Below are positions 36,937 to 46,697 of a stretch of 64,000 nucleotides of DNA, piece by piece. The translations under genes were made by a program, and so were the position numbers. Within the stretch, counting starts at the first letter, position 1; every line of letters starts with the position of its first letter. Origin of the DNA: Chlorobiota bacterium (GTDB lineage: Bacteria > Bacteroidota > Bacteroidia > Bacteroidales > VadinHA17); the NCBI GenBank assembly GCA_013152085.1, contig JAADHC010000072.1, positions 148,343 to 212,342 on the forward strand, in the 5' to 3' direction. The notes beneath the pieces were generated by a model. The model saw nothing but the letters and a program-made list of their open reading frames with translations, did not search any database and was not told the DNA's origin.

Positions 36937-38183
36937 AAAGTTGTACCGATGGCTTCGACGGGATTTAACCGTGAAGCTGAAAATGCCGGAGCATAACCTG
37001 AAACAACACCAATGATAGCCGAAATGGTAAGTCCCAGCATGATATTTCCCAGGGTCAGGCTGATATTCATATCTGCTATCCTGTTGATAACCAGGGTGCC
37101 GGAAAAAACAAGGCCCAGGCCAAGTATTCCTCCCATAATCGAGAGAATAATCGACTCATAAAGGAACTGTTGCAGGATAAAATTATTTTTGGCTCCCAAT
37201 GCTTTCTGAACGCCGATGATATTTGTTCGTTCTTTTACAGAGACAAACATGATATTGGCAATACCAAATCCACCGACCAGAATGGAAAATCCCCCGATAA
37301 TCCATCCCCCAAGATTGATCCCTTTAAATATGGCATTGATCCCCTGCGTAAGCATACTTGCCTGGTTGAGGGAGAATGTATTCCCGGCCGAAGGTCTCAA
37401 TTTCCGAATGCTTCTCATCAGGCCGGTCATCTCATCTTTAAGTTCCGTAACACTTACCCCTTCTTTTCCCCGGACCATAATAAATGGATTCAATGATTCA
37501 CTACGGATATTGATTACATTCCGTACATAATTTACCGGAACAAATACGACCTTGTCGAGTCCTTCATCTCCGAGACCGCCGGCTCCTTCTTTTTTAAATA
37601 TACCTATTACGGTAAGTTTCCTTCCGCGAATCGTAATTTTCTTTCCTAAGGGATCAACATTATCAAACAACTCTTTCGCCAGGTCAGCTCCGATAAGTGC
37701 CCTGTTTTTTCCGCTTTTCGCTTCAAAATCGGAAAAATATCTTCCTTTAGCTATCTCAAACGAACGGACTTTACTGAAGTCGTTTGTGGCACTCAGAAAT
37801 GAAATGTTTTCTGCCGAGTTGGAAAGATATTTTACGGTGACAGGGGATGAAATAACAAAAGCCATAGCTTCGGCTTTCCTTGAACGTTTTTTTAATTTCT
37901 CATACTCTTCGAGTGTGGGTACCGGCCGTTTGATAATTTCCCACCATTTGATGTTCGGATCAAAGGACCATGGCCATTTCTGAATGTAGATGGTGTTCTC
38001 TCCCAGTGAGGAAATACTGTCCCGCACCGATTTTTCCATCCAGTCGAGTACGGTAAAAACCGATATGATGGCAAAAATCCCAATCGTGATTCCAAGCAAC
38101 GTAAGCAGGGTACGGAGTTTGTTTACGGTAACCGAATGAACCGCAAAAAGAATACTCTCTTTTAAAATCCGGAAAAACATCAT
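36933..38183 (-). CDS. MacB-type ABC transporter permease (FtsX-like)
   Basis: The 416-residue inner-membrane protein has four membrane helices: one near the N-terminus (NKLRTLLTLLGITIGIFAIISVF) and three at the C-terminus (GGWIIGGFSILVGGFGIANIMFVSV, IILSIMGGILGLGLVF, IMLGLTISAIIGVVSGYAPAFSASRLNPVEAI). A large periplasmic MacB-PCD domain lies between them (about 50-270). These are mechanotransmission-type exporters that work with an ATPase and often a periplasmic adaptor; neither is adjacent, so partner and substrate are unknown. SVKERTNIIGVQKALGA and the terminal LNPVEAIG are family-typical. Confidence 0.9.
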   Translation of the reverse strand: MMFFRILKESILFAVHSVTVNKLRTLLTLLGITIGIFAIISVFTVLDWMEKSVRDSISSLGENTIYIQKWPWSFDPNIKWWEIIKRPVPTLEEYEKLKKRSRKAEAMAFVISSPVTVKYLSNSAENISFLSATNDFSKVRSFEIAKGRYFSDFEAKSGKNRALIGADLAKELFDNVDPLGKKITIRGRKLTVIGIFKKEGAGGLGDEGLDKVVFVPVNYVRNVINIRSESLNPFIMVRGKEGVSVTELKDEMTGLMRSIRKLRPSAGNTFSLNQASMLTQGINAIFKGINLGGWIIGGFSILVGGFGIANIMFVSVKERTNIIGVQKALGAKNNFILQQFLYESIILSIMGGILGLGLVFSGTLVINRIADMNISLTLGNIMLGLTISAIIGVVSGYAPAFSASRLNPVEAIGTTF

Positions 38184-38535
38184 CTCAGTATTTTTTCAGG
38201 CGGAAAGTTACATAAATCCCTTGGTCAGGACAAGATTATATACCGGTAAATTAATACTGATCTTTCTTTTCTCCGGTAACCGGTATTCCAATCCCTGTCC
38301 TCCCGTGGGATTAAACCTTTTTTCCTTGAAAATATTGTGATTAGATCATGATGTATGGATAAATTTCCCTATTTTTACGGCCAAATAATTTCCGGTGAAT
38401 ATTAGCCGTACATACCTAAATATAAATGACTTAAGCAGGGGTTGTTCCAAAAGTGAGGTAAAGGGTATGGAAAAGCTGAAAGACATGAGTACCATTACCG
38501 GCAAAAAATAAGGCATACATATAGGTATTATTTAT
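38184..38535. other. 352-bp non-coding gap before purH
   Basis: This probable purH-mre operon promoter/leader region is AT-rich, with one TATTTTTA (one base from TAnnTTTG) near 38373-38380. A 14-codon open frame MEKLKDMSTITGKK at 38467-38511 is preceded by GAGGTAAAGGG. I see no recognisable riboswitch, and no PurR-type operator could be identified. Confidence 0.4.
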
Positions 38536-40056
38536 ATGGAAAAACAAATTCAATCTGCTCTGATTTCGGTTTATCACAAAGACGGTCTTGCTCCGGTTGT
38601 GAAAAAGCTGCATGAGCATGGTATAACCATTTATTCGACAGGTGGTACGGCTGCTTTTATTCGGGAACAGAATATCCCTGTAACTACGGTTGAAAGCATT
38701 ACATCGTATCCTTCCATTTTGGGGGGACGGGTTAAAACACTTCATCCCAAGGTTTTCGGAGGCATCCTGGCACGACAAACATTGGCTCAGGACCGGGAGG
38801 ACCTGGTCAAATACGATATTCCACAGATTGACATGGTTATGGTTGATCTTTATCCCTTCGGACAAACCGTTGCTTCAGGTGCTTCAGATGAAGAGGCCAT
38901 CGAAAAAATTGATATCGGAGGGATTTCCCTGATCAGGGCTGCTGCAAAAAATTACTACGACCTCCTTGTGATTTCCAATCAGGGTCAATATCGGAAATTC
39001 CTCCGTATATTGGAAAAGAAAGGGCCACAAACCTCCCTTGAGGAAAGGAAAATTTTTGCTGCCGAAGCTTTCCATATCAGTTCACATTATGATACACTGG
39101 TTTTTAACTGGCTGAACAGGGAAAATCTTGTTTTTGCCTGGAAAGATAGTTTTTCAGGAGGGAAAAAATTACGGTATGGTGAAAACCCCCATCAACAGGG
39201 ATATTTTTACGGCGATTTTGAAAGCCTTTATACACAGCTTCACGGTAAAGAAATATCTTATAATAATCTGCTGGATATAGATGCTGCAGAATCCCTGGTT
39301 GCCGAATTTAACGAGACGGTTTTTGCTGTGCTCAAACATAACAATGCCTGTGGTATTGCTGCCCGGGAAAAACTTATTGAGGCATGGACAGATGCGCTGG
39401 CAGGCGATCCCGTATCTGCTTTTGGTGGAATTCTTTCTACAAATGTTGAGGTAAACGCCGAAACCGCCGAGGGGATCAACAAAATCTTTTTTGAGGTGAT
39501 CATTGCCCCGGGATATACTGATGAAGCACTTAAGATTCTGGAACAAAAGAAAAACAGAATCATCCTGATCCGAAAATCTTTCGGGTTTCAATCGTTGATT
39601 GAAAAGAGTGCCCTTAACGGTGTTCTTGTTCAGGAACGGGATTCGAAGGTCGAAGCATCATCAGATCTGAAAACCGTTACAAAACGGCAACCTTCCGAAG
39701 CAGAAATCCGGGATTTGCTCTTTGCCAACAAGGTTGTCAAGCATTCCAAATCAAACGCTATTGTCCTGGTTAAAAATCAACAGCTTGTGGGTAATGGCAT
39801 TGGCCAGACCTCGCGTGTCGATGCATTAAAACAAGCCATCGCCAAAGCAGACAGTTTTAACCTTGATCTTCATGGTGCCGTGATGGCATCGGATGCCTTT
39901 TTCCCTTTTGCCGATTCGGTTGAGCTGGCTGACAAAGCCGGTATAACAACAGTTATTCAACCGGGAGGGTCTGTTCGTGACCAGGAATCCATTGATTATT
40001 GTGACAACCATAATATGTCCATGGTTTTTACCGGTATAAGACATTTTAAACATTGA
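38536..40056 (+). CDS. purH: Bifunctional AICAR transformylase / IMP cyclohydrolase
   Basis: PurH performs the last two steps of IMP synthesis. The 506-residue protein has an N-terminal IMP cyclohydrolase (MGS-fold: ALISVYHKDGLAPVVKKL; TGGTAAFIRE; LGGRVKTLHPKVFGG) and a C-terminal AICAR transformylase with KLRYGENPHQQGYFYG, the catalytic Lys-His in AVLKHNNACGIA (about 265-276), GDPVSAFGG and the terminal ASDAFFPFAD and QPGGSVRDQESID segments. It precedes mreB by 26 nt with no terminator, so purine synthesis and cell-shape genes appear to be in one operon. Confidence 0.97.
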   Translation: MEKQIQSALISVYHKDGLAPVVKKLHEHGITIYSTGGTAAFIREQNIPVTTVESITSYPSILGGRVKTLHPKVFGGILARQTLAQDREDLVKYDIPQIDMVMVDLYPFGQTVASGASDEEAIEKIDIGGISLIRAAAKNYYDLLVISNQGQYRKFLRILEKKGPQTSLEERKIFAAEAFHISSHYDTLVFNWLNRENLVFAWKDSFSGGKKLRYGENPHQQGYFYGDFESLYTQLHGKEISYNNLLDIDAAESLVAEFNETVFAVLKHNNACGIAAREKLIEAWTDALAGDPVSAFGGILSTNVEVNAETAEGINKIFFEVIIAPGYTDEALKILEQKKNRIILIRKSFGFQSLIEKSALNGVLVQERDSKVEASSDLKTVTKRQPSEAEIRDLLFANKVVKHSKSNAIVLVKNQQLVGNGIGQTSRVDALKQAIAKADSFNLDLHGAVMASDAFFPFADSVELADKAGITTVIQPGGSVRDQESIDYCDNHNMSMVFTGIRHFKH

Positions 40057-40082
40057 TAATTTTAACAGATGGGAAGTAAATT

Positions 40083-41105
40083 ATGGGCTTATTTTCATTT
40101 CTGACACAAGAGATTGCCATTGACCTGGGAACTGCCAATACCATTATTATTCACAATGATAAAATTGTTGTGGATGAACCATCCATTGTAGCGATTGATA
40201 AAGCTACCGGGAAACTGATTGCCATTGGTGAAAGAGCCCGGCAAATGCATGGCAAGACTCATGAAAACATTAAAACGATCCGACCACTCAGAGATGGCGT
40301 AATTGCGGATTTTGATGCTGCCGAGCAAATGATCCGGGGAATGATCAAAATGATAAACCAGAAACCCCGTCTTTTTAACCCGGCATTGCGTATGGTGGTG
40401 TGTATTCCTTCGGGTAGCACCGAGGTTGAGGTCCGTGCCGTTCGCGATTCTTCAGAACACGCCGGTGGACGGGATGTTTATATGATATATGAGCCCATGG
40501 CTGCCGCCATCGGTATTGGTATCGATGTTGAAGCGCCTGTCGGAAGCATGGTCGTTGACGTCGGTGGAGGAACAACGGAAATTGCCGTGATTGCTCTCGG
40601 TGGTATTGTTACCAACAAATCGATCCGGATTGCCGGTGATGGTTTTACCGCCGATATTCAGGCCTATATGCGTCATCAGCATAATATTAAAGTAGGAGAA
40701 CGTACCGCCGAGGATATCAAAATAAATGTAGGATCAGCACTGCCCGACCTGGATGAACCACCTCAGGATTATATTGTTCGCGGTCCGAATCTTATGACGG
40801 CTTTACCTATTGAAGTTCCGGTTTCATATCAGGAAATTGCCCATTGTCTGGATAAATCCATTTCAAAAGTGGAAACGGCTATCCTTGGCGTTTTGGAACA
40901 AACCCCTCCGGAACTCTATGCCGATATCGTTTCCAATGGTATTTACCTGGCCGGTGGCGGAGCGTTATTGCGCGGACTGGATCGAAGATTGACAGATAAA
41001 ATAAATATCCCTTTTCATATTGCAGAAGACCCCCTCCATGCGGTTGCCAGGGGAACCGGAATTGCGCTGAAAAATGTTGATAAGTTCTCTTTCCTGATGC
41101 GATAA
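40083..41105 (+). CDS. mreB: Rod-shape actin homologue MreB
   Basis: MreB is the cytoplasmic, membrane-associated bacterial actin that steers lateral peptidoglycan synthesis. The 340-residue protein has the N-terminal membrane-contacting FLTQEIAIDLGTANT (phosphate 1 loop), CIPSGSTEVEVRAV, YEPMAAAIGIGI, VVDVGGGTTEIAVI (phosphate 2, about 158-171) and GIYLAGGGALLRGLDRRL (adenosine motif). Size and motifs are typical. It opens the mreBCD-mrdA-rodA series 26 nt after purH. Confidence 0.97.
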   Translation: MGLFSFLTQEIAIDLGTANTIIIHNDKIVVDEPSIVAIDKATGKLIAIGERARQMHGKTHENIKTIRPLRDGVIADFDAAEQMIRGMIKMINQKPRLFNPALRMVVCIPSGSTEVEVRAVRDSSEHAGGRDVYMIYEPMAAAIGIGIDVEAPVGSMVVDVGGGTTEIAVIALGGIVTNKSIRIAGDGFTADIQAYMRHQHNIKVGERTAEDIKINVGSALPDLDEPPQDYIVRGPNLMTALPIEVPVSYQEIAHCLDKSISKVETAILGVLEQTPPELYADIVSNGIYLAGGGALLRGLDRRLTDKINIPFHIAEDPLHAVARGTGIALKNVDKFSFLMR

Positions 41106-41123
41106 TCTCCGGAAGTATGAACC

Positions 41124-41948
41124 ATGAGAACCCTGTTAAGATTCTTATATCGTTATCATTTTTTTCTGGTGTTCCTTACACTGGAAATCATTGCCGTGAC
41201 CATAGGGTTCCGGTACAATAAGTTTCAACAGGCTGCTTTTGTAAAATTTACAGAAAACATATCAGGATACTTTAATGAAAAAATCAGTGCCTTTACCGAC
41301 TACTTTTCTCTGGTTGAAACCAACCGGAAACTGGCTTTCGAAAATGCTGCCCTGAAAAACCAGTTGCAGCGCGTGTATCGCTCTGATGAGTTATTCTTCT
41401 TTAGTGAGGAGGATACTTTATATCGTCAAAAATATTTTTTTACTTCTGCCCGGGTTGTAAATAACAGTATTCATAATATGTATAATTTTCTTACCCTGGA
41501 TAAAGGCCGGGAACAGGGCATGCGACCGGAAATGGGCGTGATCTCAACAGAAGGGGTCGTAGGAATTACGGTCGGGGTATCCCAAAACTTTACTTCGGTA
41601 ATGTCGTTACTGAATAAAAATTTCCATCTCAGTGCCCGCCTGAAAAAAAATAATTATTTCGGCTCGTTATCCTGGGACGGAGTGGATTATCTGCATGCTC
41701 AGCTGACAGAAATTCCTCACCACGTTGATATTCATCCGGGAGATACGGTGATTACCAGTGGCTATTCTGCGATCTTTCCCGAAGGGATACCCATTGGTGT
41801 CGTTGAAAAAGCTGAGCTGCGTGATGCCAGTTTTTATACAGCCAGTATCCGTTTATTTACGGACTTTAAACATCTTGTATATGTTGATGTTATCGGGAAC
41901 CTGAAAAAGGAAGAGCAAAGAAATCTTGAAAACCGGTTTCATGATTAA
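41124..41948 (+). CDS. mreC: Rod-shape determining protein MreC
   Basis: MreC is the periplasmic scaffold of the elongasome that activates PBP2/RodA. The 274-residue protein has one N-terminal membrane helix (about 12-30), a coiled coil (residues about 45-95, TNRKLAFENAALKNQLQRVY), and the two-beta-barrel MreC domain with NSIHNMYNFLTLDKGREQGM, GVISTEGVVGITVGVSQNF, SLLNKNFHLSARLKK and the HPGDTVITSGYSAIFPEGIPIGVV signature. The 3' end overlaps mreD by 8 nt. Confidence 0.95.
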   Translation: MRTLLRFLYRYHFFLVFLTLEIIAVTIGFRYNKFQQAAFVKFTENISGYFNEKISAFTDYFSLVETNRKLAFENAALKNQLQRVYRSDELFFFSEEDTLYRQKYFFTSARVVNNSIHNMYNFLTLDKGREQGMRPEMGVISTEGVVGITVGVSQNFTSVMSLLNKNFHLSARLKKNNYFGSLSWDGVDYLHAQLTEIPHHVDIHPGDTVITSGYSAIFPEGIPIGVVEKAELRDASFYTASIRLFTDFKHLVYVDVIGNLKKEEQRNLENRFHD

Positions 41949-42447
41949 TCTGATACTCAGAAATATTGCCCGTTTTGTCGTACTGATCCTGATCCAGGTA
42001 ATTATCCTGGATAATATTCAATTAAGCCATTATGCGATCCCTTTTATGTATGTTCTTTTTCTGCTGTTACTCCCTTTTGAGACTCCCGGATGGTTGGTCC
42101 TTATATTAGGTTTTATACTTGGCTTTACCGTTGATTTGTTTGAACACACATATGGGATACATACGGCAGCTACGGTTTTCTTAGCATTTCTGCGTCCCCT
42201 GATTCTCAAAGTTGTAGCTCCTCGCGACGGATATGGATCCAACACATACCCCCGTATATATTATTTTGGTCTTACCTGGTTTTTAAAATACACTTTTATT
42301 CTTGTCTTTTTTCATCATCTTTTCTTATTTTATTTCGAAGCTTTCAGTTTCCATCATTTCTTTTCAACCTTCCTGAGGGTATTGCTCAGTACACTGTTTA
42401 GTGTTACACTTATTGTTTTAAGTCAGTATTTTATGTATCGTAAATGA
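41941..42447 (+). CDS. mreD: Rod-shape determining protein MreD
   Basis: MreD is an integral membrane component of the rod complex. The 168-residue product is very hydrophobic with five predicted helices (for example ARFVVLILIQVIILDNIQL, YVLFLLLLPFETPGWLVLILGFILGFTVDLFEH). The FVVDLFxxTxGIHTAATVF-like segment is the recognisable MreD feature. The ATG at 41941 inside the mreC 3' end is preferred to the TTG at 41926. Its position between mreC and mrdA supports the call, since sequence conservation in this family is low. Confidence 0.9.
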   Translation: MINLILRNIARFVVLILIQVIILDNIQLSHYAIPFMYVLFLLLLPFETPGWLVLILGFILGFTVDLFEHTYGIHTAATVFLAFLRPLILKVVAPRDGYGSNTYPRIYYFGLTWFLKYTFILVFFHHLFLFYFEAFSFHHFFSTFLRVLLSTLFSVTLIVLSQYFMYRK

Positions 42448-42575
42448 TAATCTTTAACAGGGTCTGTCCTCAGCCTTCTCAATTTTAATGGCTATTCTGT
42501 TTGGGCTATCTCCGGCAAGTGGTTTTTTTATTAATTTTATCCGGGTTCCCCGAATGATTTGAAACGAGACAGAAA

Positions 42576-44423
42576 ATGAGTGATCTGGATGTTTACAAAA
42601 ACAGAAGTTTTTTTGTGGGGGCTGTTCTTATCCTGATTGCGCTGATTTATCTCGTTAAGTTATTTATTATTCAGGTTGTCGACCCTTCCTACCGTCTTAG
42701 TGCCAGCAATAACGTGCTCAGGTATGTAACACAATACCCTTCACGTGGACTGATATACGACCGTAACCACAAGCTGGTTGTGGCCAACCAGGCCGTTTAT
42801 GATCTTATGGTAATCCCGGGACAGATGGAATCCTTTGATACTTTGCAGCTTTGTGAAGAGCTTCAGCTTTCCCGTGAAGAATTCATAAAGAGGTTGAAGG
42901 AAGCCCGACATTTTTCTTTTTACAGGCCATCGGTATTTATGAAACAACTCCCGGCGACTATGGCTGCCCGTATTGAAGAAAAACTATATCAGTTTCCCGG
43001 TTTTTATTTTCAACCCCGTACGGTACGGAGTTATATCGTTTCTGCCGGAGCGCACATGCTTGGGTATGTTGGTGAAGTCAACGAGAAAACGATTAAAAAA
43101 AATCCCTACTACCAGCTTGGTGATTATATTGGGATCAGCGGGATTGAGCGTTCCTATGAAGAAGCCCTTCGCGGCCGGAAAGGCGTGAAAATATTCATGG
43201 TGGATGTGCACAACAGGATTAAAGGTTCGTACCAGAATGGCAGGTATGATACATCAGCCGTTATTGGGAAAAACCTCATCGGCTCGTTTGATGTCCGCCT
43301 GCAGCAATACGGTGAAAAACTGATGCAAAACAAAACAGGCAGTATCGTTGCTATTGAACCGGAAACAGGTGAAGTGCTCTGTATGGTTTCGGCACCTGCT
43401 TATGCTCCGGATTTGCTAATTGGCAGAGCCCGGTCGGTTAACTTTCCCGTTCTGTCCTCCGATACATTGAAACCGCTTTTTAACCGCGCCGTAATGGCCA
43501 GTTATCCCCCGGGATCAACATTTAAAGTGGTCGACGCGCTGATAGCATTACAGGAAAAAGTGTTATTTCCCTATTATAAATATTCTTGCGGACCCGGATA
43601 TGGTGCCGGGGGCATTTACGTCGGTTGCCATATTCACCGGTCCCCGCTTGACCTTATCGGAGCTATTCAGAATTCTTGTAATGCCTATTTTTGTAATGTC
43701 TTTCGTAACATTCTTGATAATCCTGCATTCCCTACGATATATGAAAATTTTAATCGATGGATTGACTACCTCCATCAGTTTGGGTTTGGTAATACCCTGG
43801 GCATTGACGTACCTAATGAGTTAAAGGGATACCTTCCTTCAACGGATTATTACGACCGGTATTATGGTAAAAATCACTGGAGTTCACTAACCCTGATTTC
43901 ACTGGCCATCGGACAGGGAGAGCTGGGGTTTACACCGTTGCAAATGGCCAATCTTTCTGCCATAATTGCCAACAGAGGTTGGTATCGTACCCCGCATGTG
44001 ATCAGGGAAATTGAGGGTGATGGCTTTCCCGATGAAACTTTTAACATTCAACATCATATTAAAATTGATTCAACCTATTTTGAAACGGTCGTTAAAGGCA
44101 TGGATCTGGTCGTCAATGGTGAACCCGGTACGGGCAGTACAGCACGTATTGCCCGGATTCCTGACATTCGTGTGTGTGGAAAGACCGGAACAGCACAAAA
44201 TCCGCATGGAAAGGATCATTCTATCTTTATGGCTTTTGCCCCCCGCGACAATCCCAAAATTGCTATTTCAGTTTATGTTGAGAATGGGGGTTTCGGATCA
44301 ACATATGCGGCACCCATTGCCAGCCTGATGATCGAGCAATACCTGAAAGGTGTTGTCGAAAGAAAATGGCTCGAAGATTATATCTTAAAAACTGACCTGA
44401 TACATGGAGAGAAGGAAAAGTAA
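42576..44423 (+). CDS. mrdA: Penicillin-binding protein 2 (elongasome transpeptidase)
   Basis: This class B PBP crosslinks peptidoglycan during elongation. The 615-residue protein has a membrane anchor near residues 10-32, a PBP dimerisation/pedestal region (SRGLIYDRNHKLVVANQAVYDLMV; GYVGEVNEKTIKKNPYYQLGDYIGISGIE) and a transpeptidase domain with SxxK in YPPGSTFKVVDAL (Ser about 314), SxN in NSCNAYFCN (about 367) and KTG in VCGKTGTAQNPHG (about 536). The C-terminus overlaps rodA by 20 nt. Confidence 0.96.
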   Translation: MSDLDVYKNRSFFVGAVLILIALIYLVKLFIIQVVDPSYRLSASNNVLRYVTQYPSRGLIYDRNHKLVVANQAVYDLMVIPGQMESFDTLQLCEELQLSREEFIKRLKEARHFSFYRPSVFMKQLPATMAARIEEKLYQFPGFYFQPRTVRSYIVSAGAHMLGYVGEVNEKTIKKNPYYQLGDYIGISGIERSYEEALRGRKGVKIFMVDVHNRIKGSYQNGRYDTSAVIGKNLIGSFDVRLQQYGEKLMQNKTGSIVAIEPETGEVLCMVSAPAYAPDLLIGRARSVNFPVLSSDTLKPLFNRAVMASYPPGSTFKVVDALIALQEKVLFPYYKYSCGPGYGAGGIYVGCHIHRSPLDLIGAIQNSCNAYFCNVFRNILDNPAFPTIYENFNRWIDYLHQFGFGNTLGIDVPNELKGYLPSTDYYDRYYGKNHWSSLTLISLAIGQGELGFTPLQMANLSAIIANRGWYRTPHVIREIEGDGFPDETFNIQHHIKIDSTYFETVVKGMDLVVNGEPGTGSTARIARIPDIRVCGKTGTAQNPHGKDHSIFMAFAPRDNPKIAISVYVENGGFGSTYAAPIASLMIEQYLKGVVERKWLEDYILKTDLIHGEKEK

Positions 44424-45831
44424 TCTGTTGGCTTATACTGACTGGACAACCATTGTGCTTTACCTGATTCTTGTCGGACTTGGATGGATCAATGTTTATT
44501 CTTCGGCATTTCAGGGGAGTCATCCCGGTTTCCTCGATTTTTCGCAACGTTATGGAAAGCAATTTGTATGGATCATAGCTGCGTTGATACTGGCTTTTGT
44601 CGTTTTTCTCCTGGACACCCGGTTCTATTATTATTTTTCCTGGCCGATATACTTACTTTCCATACTCTCCTTAATACTTGTATTAATTCTGGGGAAAGAA
44701 ATTCATGGGTCGAAATCATGGTTTGTATTAGGTAGTTTGCGCCTGCAACCCGGAGAATTTGCCAAGGTGGCTACGGCGTTGGTACTTGCCAAATATATGG
44801 CACGGTATTCCAAATCTATCGGACAGATCAGGGTGATCATCAATACCCTGATTATTATACTCCTGCCGGCATTATTGATTCTGATGCAGCCTGATACCGG
44901 ATCAACACTGGTATATACGGCATTTTTTGTCCTGCTCTATCGTGCCGGCTTGCCGGGATGGGTTTTTCTTCTGGCCCTGGTGTTTGCCATTTTATTTATT
45001 CTCACCCTTATGGTGAATCAAATGATTATCATGGCAGGTTTAGTGATCATTACACTGATCGTCCACTTTTTTACGGGAGAACAAAAAAAATATACGCTTA
45101 CCGGATCGTTTCTGTTTATTCTTACCGGAAGCGTATTTGTTGTCCTGTCTTATTTCTTACATCGCAACTGGACGGTAAATACCATTGCCTTTCTGACCAT
45201 TATAGTAAGCGGAGTGGCCTTCGCTCCCTTCCTTTATCGTTATAAGTTGCGCAAATCGGCCATTATCTATTCCCTGTTACTGGGAACGGTGACCTTAACG
45301 TTCTCTGTGGACTATGTATTCAACAATATATTGGAAGAACATCAACAGAAAAGAATCAATATTTTGCTGGGACTTGAGTCGGATCCGTATGGAAGCGGGT
45401 ATAATGTGAATCAGTCAAAAATAGCTATTGGTTCGGGAGGTTTTACCGGGAAAGGATTTTTAAAAGGAACACAGACGAAATTTAATTTTGTCCCCGAACA
45501 AAGTACTGATTTTATTTTCTGTACGGTTGGAGAGGAATGGGGATTTGTCGGAACGACATTGATTATCACGTTATATGTCTTGTTTTTACTCCGTATCCTT
45601 TATCTTGCCGAACGGCAAAAATCGATTTTCAGCCGGATTTACGGCTACGCTGTTTTTTCACTCCTGGCTTTTCATTTTACGGTAAATATAGGCATGACAA
45701 TAGGACTGATGCCTGTTATTGGTATTCCGCTGCCTTTCTTTAGCTATGGAGGGTCATCACTGTGGGCTTTTACCATATTGTTATTTATTTTTTTACGCCT
45801 GGATGCAAGCCGGCTGGAAACCATTTTCTGA
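44404..45831 (+). CDS. rodA: Peptidoglycan polymerase RodA (SEDS family)
   Basis: RodA is the SEDS glycosyltransferase that polymerises lipid II with PBP2. The 475-residue protein has about ten membrane helices and the SEDS motifs GSKSWFVLGSLRLQPGEFAKVATAL (catalytic-region Asp/Glu equivalents), LILMQPDTGSTLVY, the large loop with ESDPYGSGYNVNQSKIAIGSGGFTGKGFLKGTQTKFNFVPEQSTDFIF, and GIPLPFFSYGGSSL near the C-terminus. It is somewhat longer than typical RodA because of extra helices in the middle. The start lies inside mrdA. Confidence 0.95.
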   Translation: MERRKSNLLAYTDWTTIVLYLILVGLGWINVYSSAFQGSHPGFLDFSQRYGKQFVWIIAALILAFVVFLLDTRFYYYFSWPIYLLSILSLILVLILGKEIHGSKSWFVLGSLRLQPGEFAKVATALVLAKYMARYSKSIGQIRVIINTLIIILLPALLILMQPDTGSTLVYTAFFVLLYRAGLPGWVFLLALVFAILFILTLMVNQMIIMAGLVIITLIVHFFTGEQKKYTLTGSFLFILTGSVFVVLSYFLHRNWTVNTIAFLTIIVSGVAFAPFLYRYKLRKSAIIYSLLLGTVTLTFSVDYVFNNILEEHQQKRINILLGLESDPYGSGYNVNQSKIAIGSGGFTGKGFLKGTQTKFNFVPEQSTDFIFCTVGEEWGFVGTTLIITLYVLFLLRILYLAERQKSIFSRIYGYAVFSLLAFHFTVNIGMTIGLMPVIGIPLPFFSYGGSSLWAFTILLFIFLRLDASRLETIF

Positions 45832-45838
45832 TTTTTTT

Positions 45839-46459
45839 TTACCCTGCTTTTGTAATAAAAGAGGGAGCCAGTGGTAATGAAATACCAAAAGATCCGGTAA
45901 TATAGGTTACTATATCGGGGAAGAAGCTAAAAAACTCCTGATAAAAATCCGTGTGATGATCCTTTAGGGTTTGCATTGCCTCTTTTGTTTTATCAGGCAA
46001 TGACGTCCGGACACTCATCCTGTCCAGCACAAGTTCAAACCCTTCGATAGTATTATAGGCCTCCAGCCAACGATGAAAAATAAAGGATGGAACAATCCGT
46101 TGGGCTCCGGGAGGAAGAATATCATAATTTTCATGCAGGATGTCATATGTTTGCTTGGTCATTTCAGGTAATGGAATTACTGAAATAATATCCCAGTTGG
46201 CAGAAAGAAAATGATCATAGAGAATATCTACAATAACCCCTGCATATTTATGATAATAAGGAGCAAAACGGCTTTTGCTTTTCTGTACAACAGGATGGTT
46301 GTCTGTGAACGAATCAATATACCGGTGTAGCAGAATCCCGTACCTGATCTCTTCAGGATAGTCCATGTATGTCCTGCCCTTAACAAAATCACCAATAAAA
46401 TTTCCGATAATGATGTTTACATTATCTCCCGAAAGAAATGTATGGGCAAGGAAATTCAT
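45839..46459 (-). CDS. acpH: Acyl carrier protein phosphodiesterase-like protein (AcpH)
   Basis: AcpH removes 4'-phosphopantetheine from holo-ACP. The 206-residue HD-like protein starts MNFLAHTFLSGDNVNIIIGNFIGDFVKG and has the family's RYGILLHRYIDSFTDNHPVV, VDILYDHFLSANWD and FIFHRWLEAYNTIEG segments with conserved His/Asp metal ligands. The start needs no correction. It is monocistronic and convergent with rodA, whose stop is 7 nt away; a run of T follows rodA but no hairpin is evident. Confidence 0.88.
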   Translation of the reverse strand: MNFLAHTFLSGDNVNIIIGNFIGDFVKGRTYMDYPEEIRYGILLHRYIDSFTDNHPVVQKSKSRFAPYYHKYAGVIVDILYDHFLSANWDIISVIPLPEMTKQTYDILHENYDILPPGAQRIVPSFIFHRWLEAYNTIEGFELVLDRMSVRTSLPDKTKEAMQTLKDHHTDFYQEFFSFFPDIVTYITGSFGISLPLAPSFITKAG

Positions 46460-46650
46460 CAGAACAGACCGTTTATATACATCTGTATGTTGAACGAAAA
46501 TTATACCAAAATGGTTTATTTACGGTACGATCCGTAAATTAATTTTAAAATGTTTAATAGCATATTGTATATCAGTAGGATCATTTGTAAAATGAGGCCG
46601 GAATAAAAATACAGGAGAAAACCGTCATTTTAAAATTTTGCATAAAAATG

Positions 46651-46658
46651 TACATTTG
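46651..46658 (+). promoter_or_regulatory. -7 box of the cDPG-synthetase-like gene
   Basis: TACATTTG matches TAnnTTTG and lies inside the longest open frame, so translation must begin at the ATG at 46698, about 35 nt downstream of the expected start site. Confidence 0.55.
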
Positions 46659-46697
46659 TTTCCAATACATTTGTTAAACTCCTTAAAAACAGATAAA

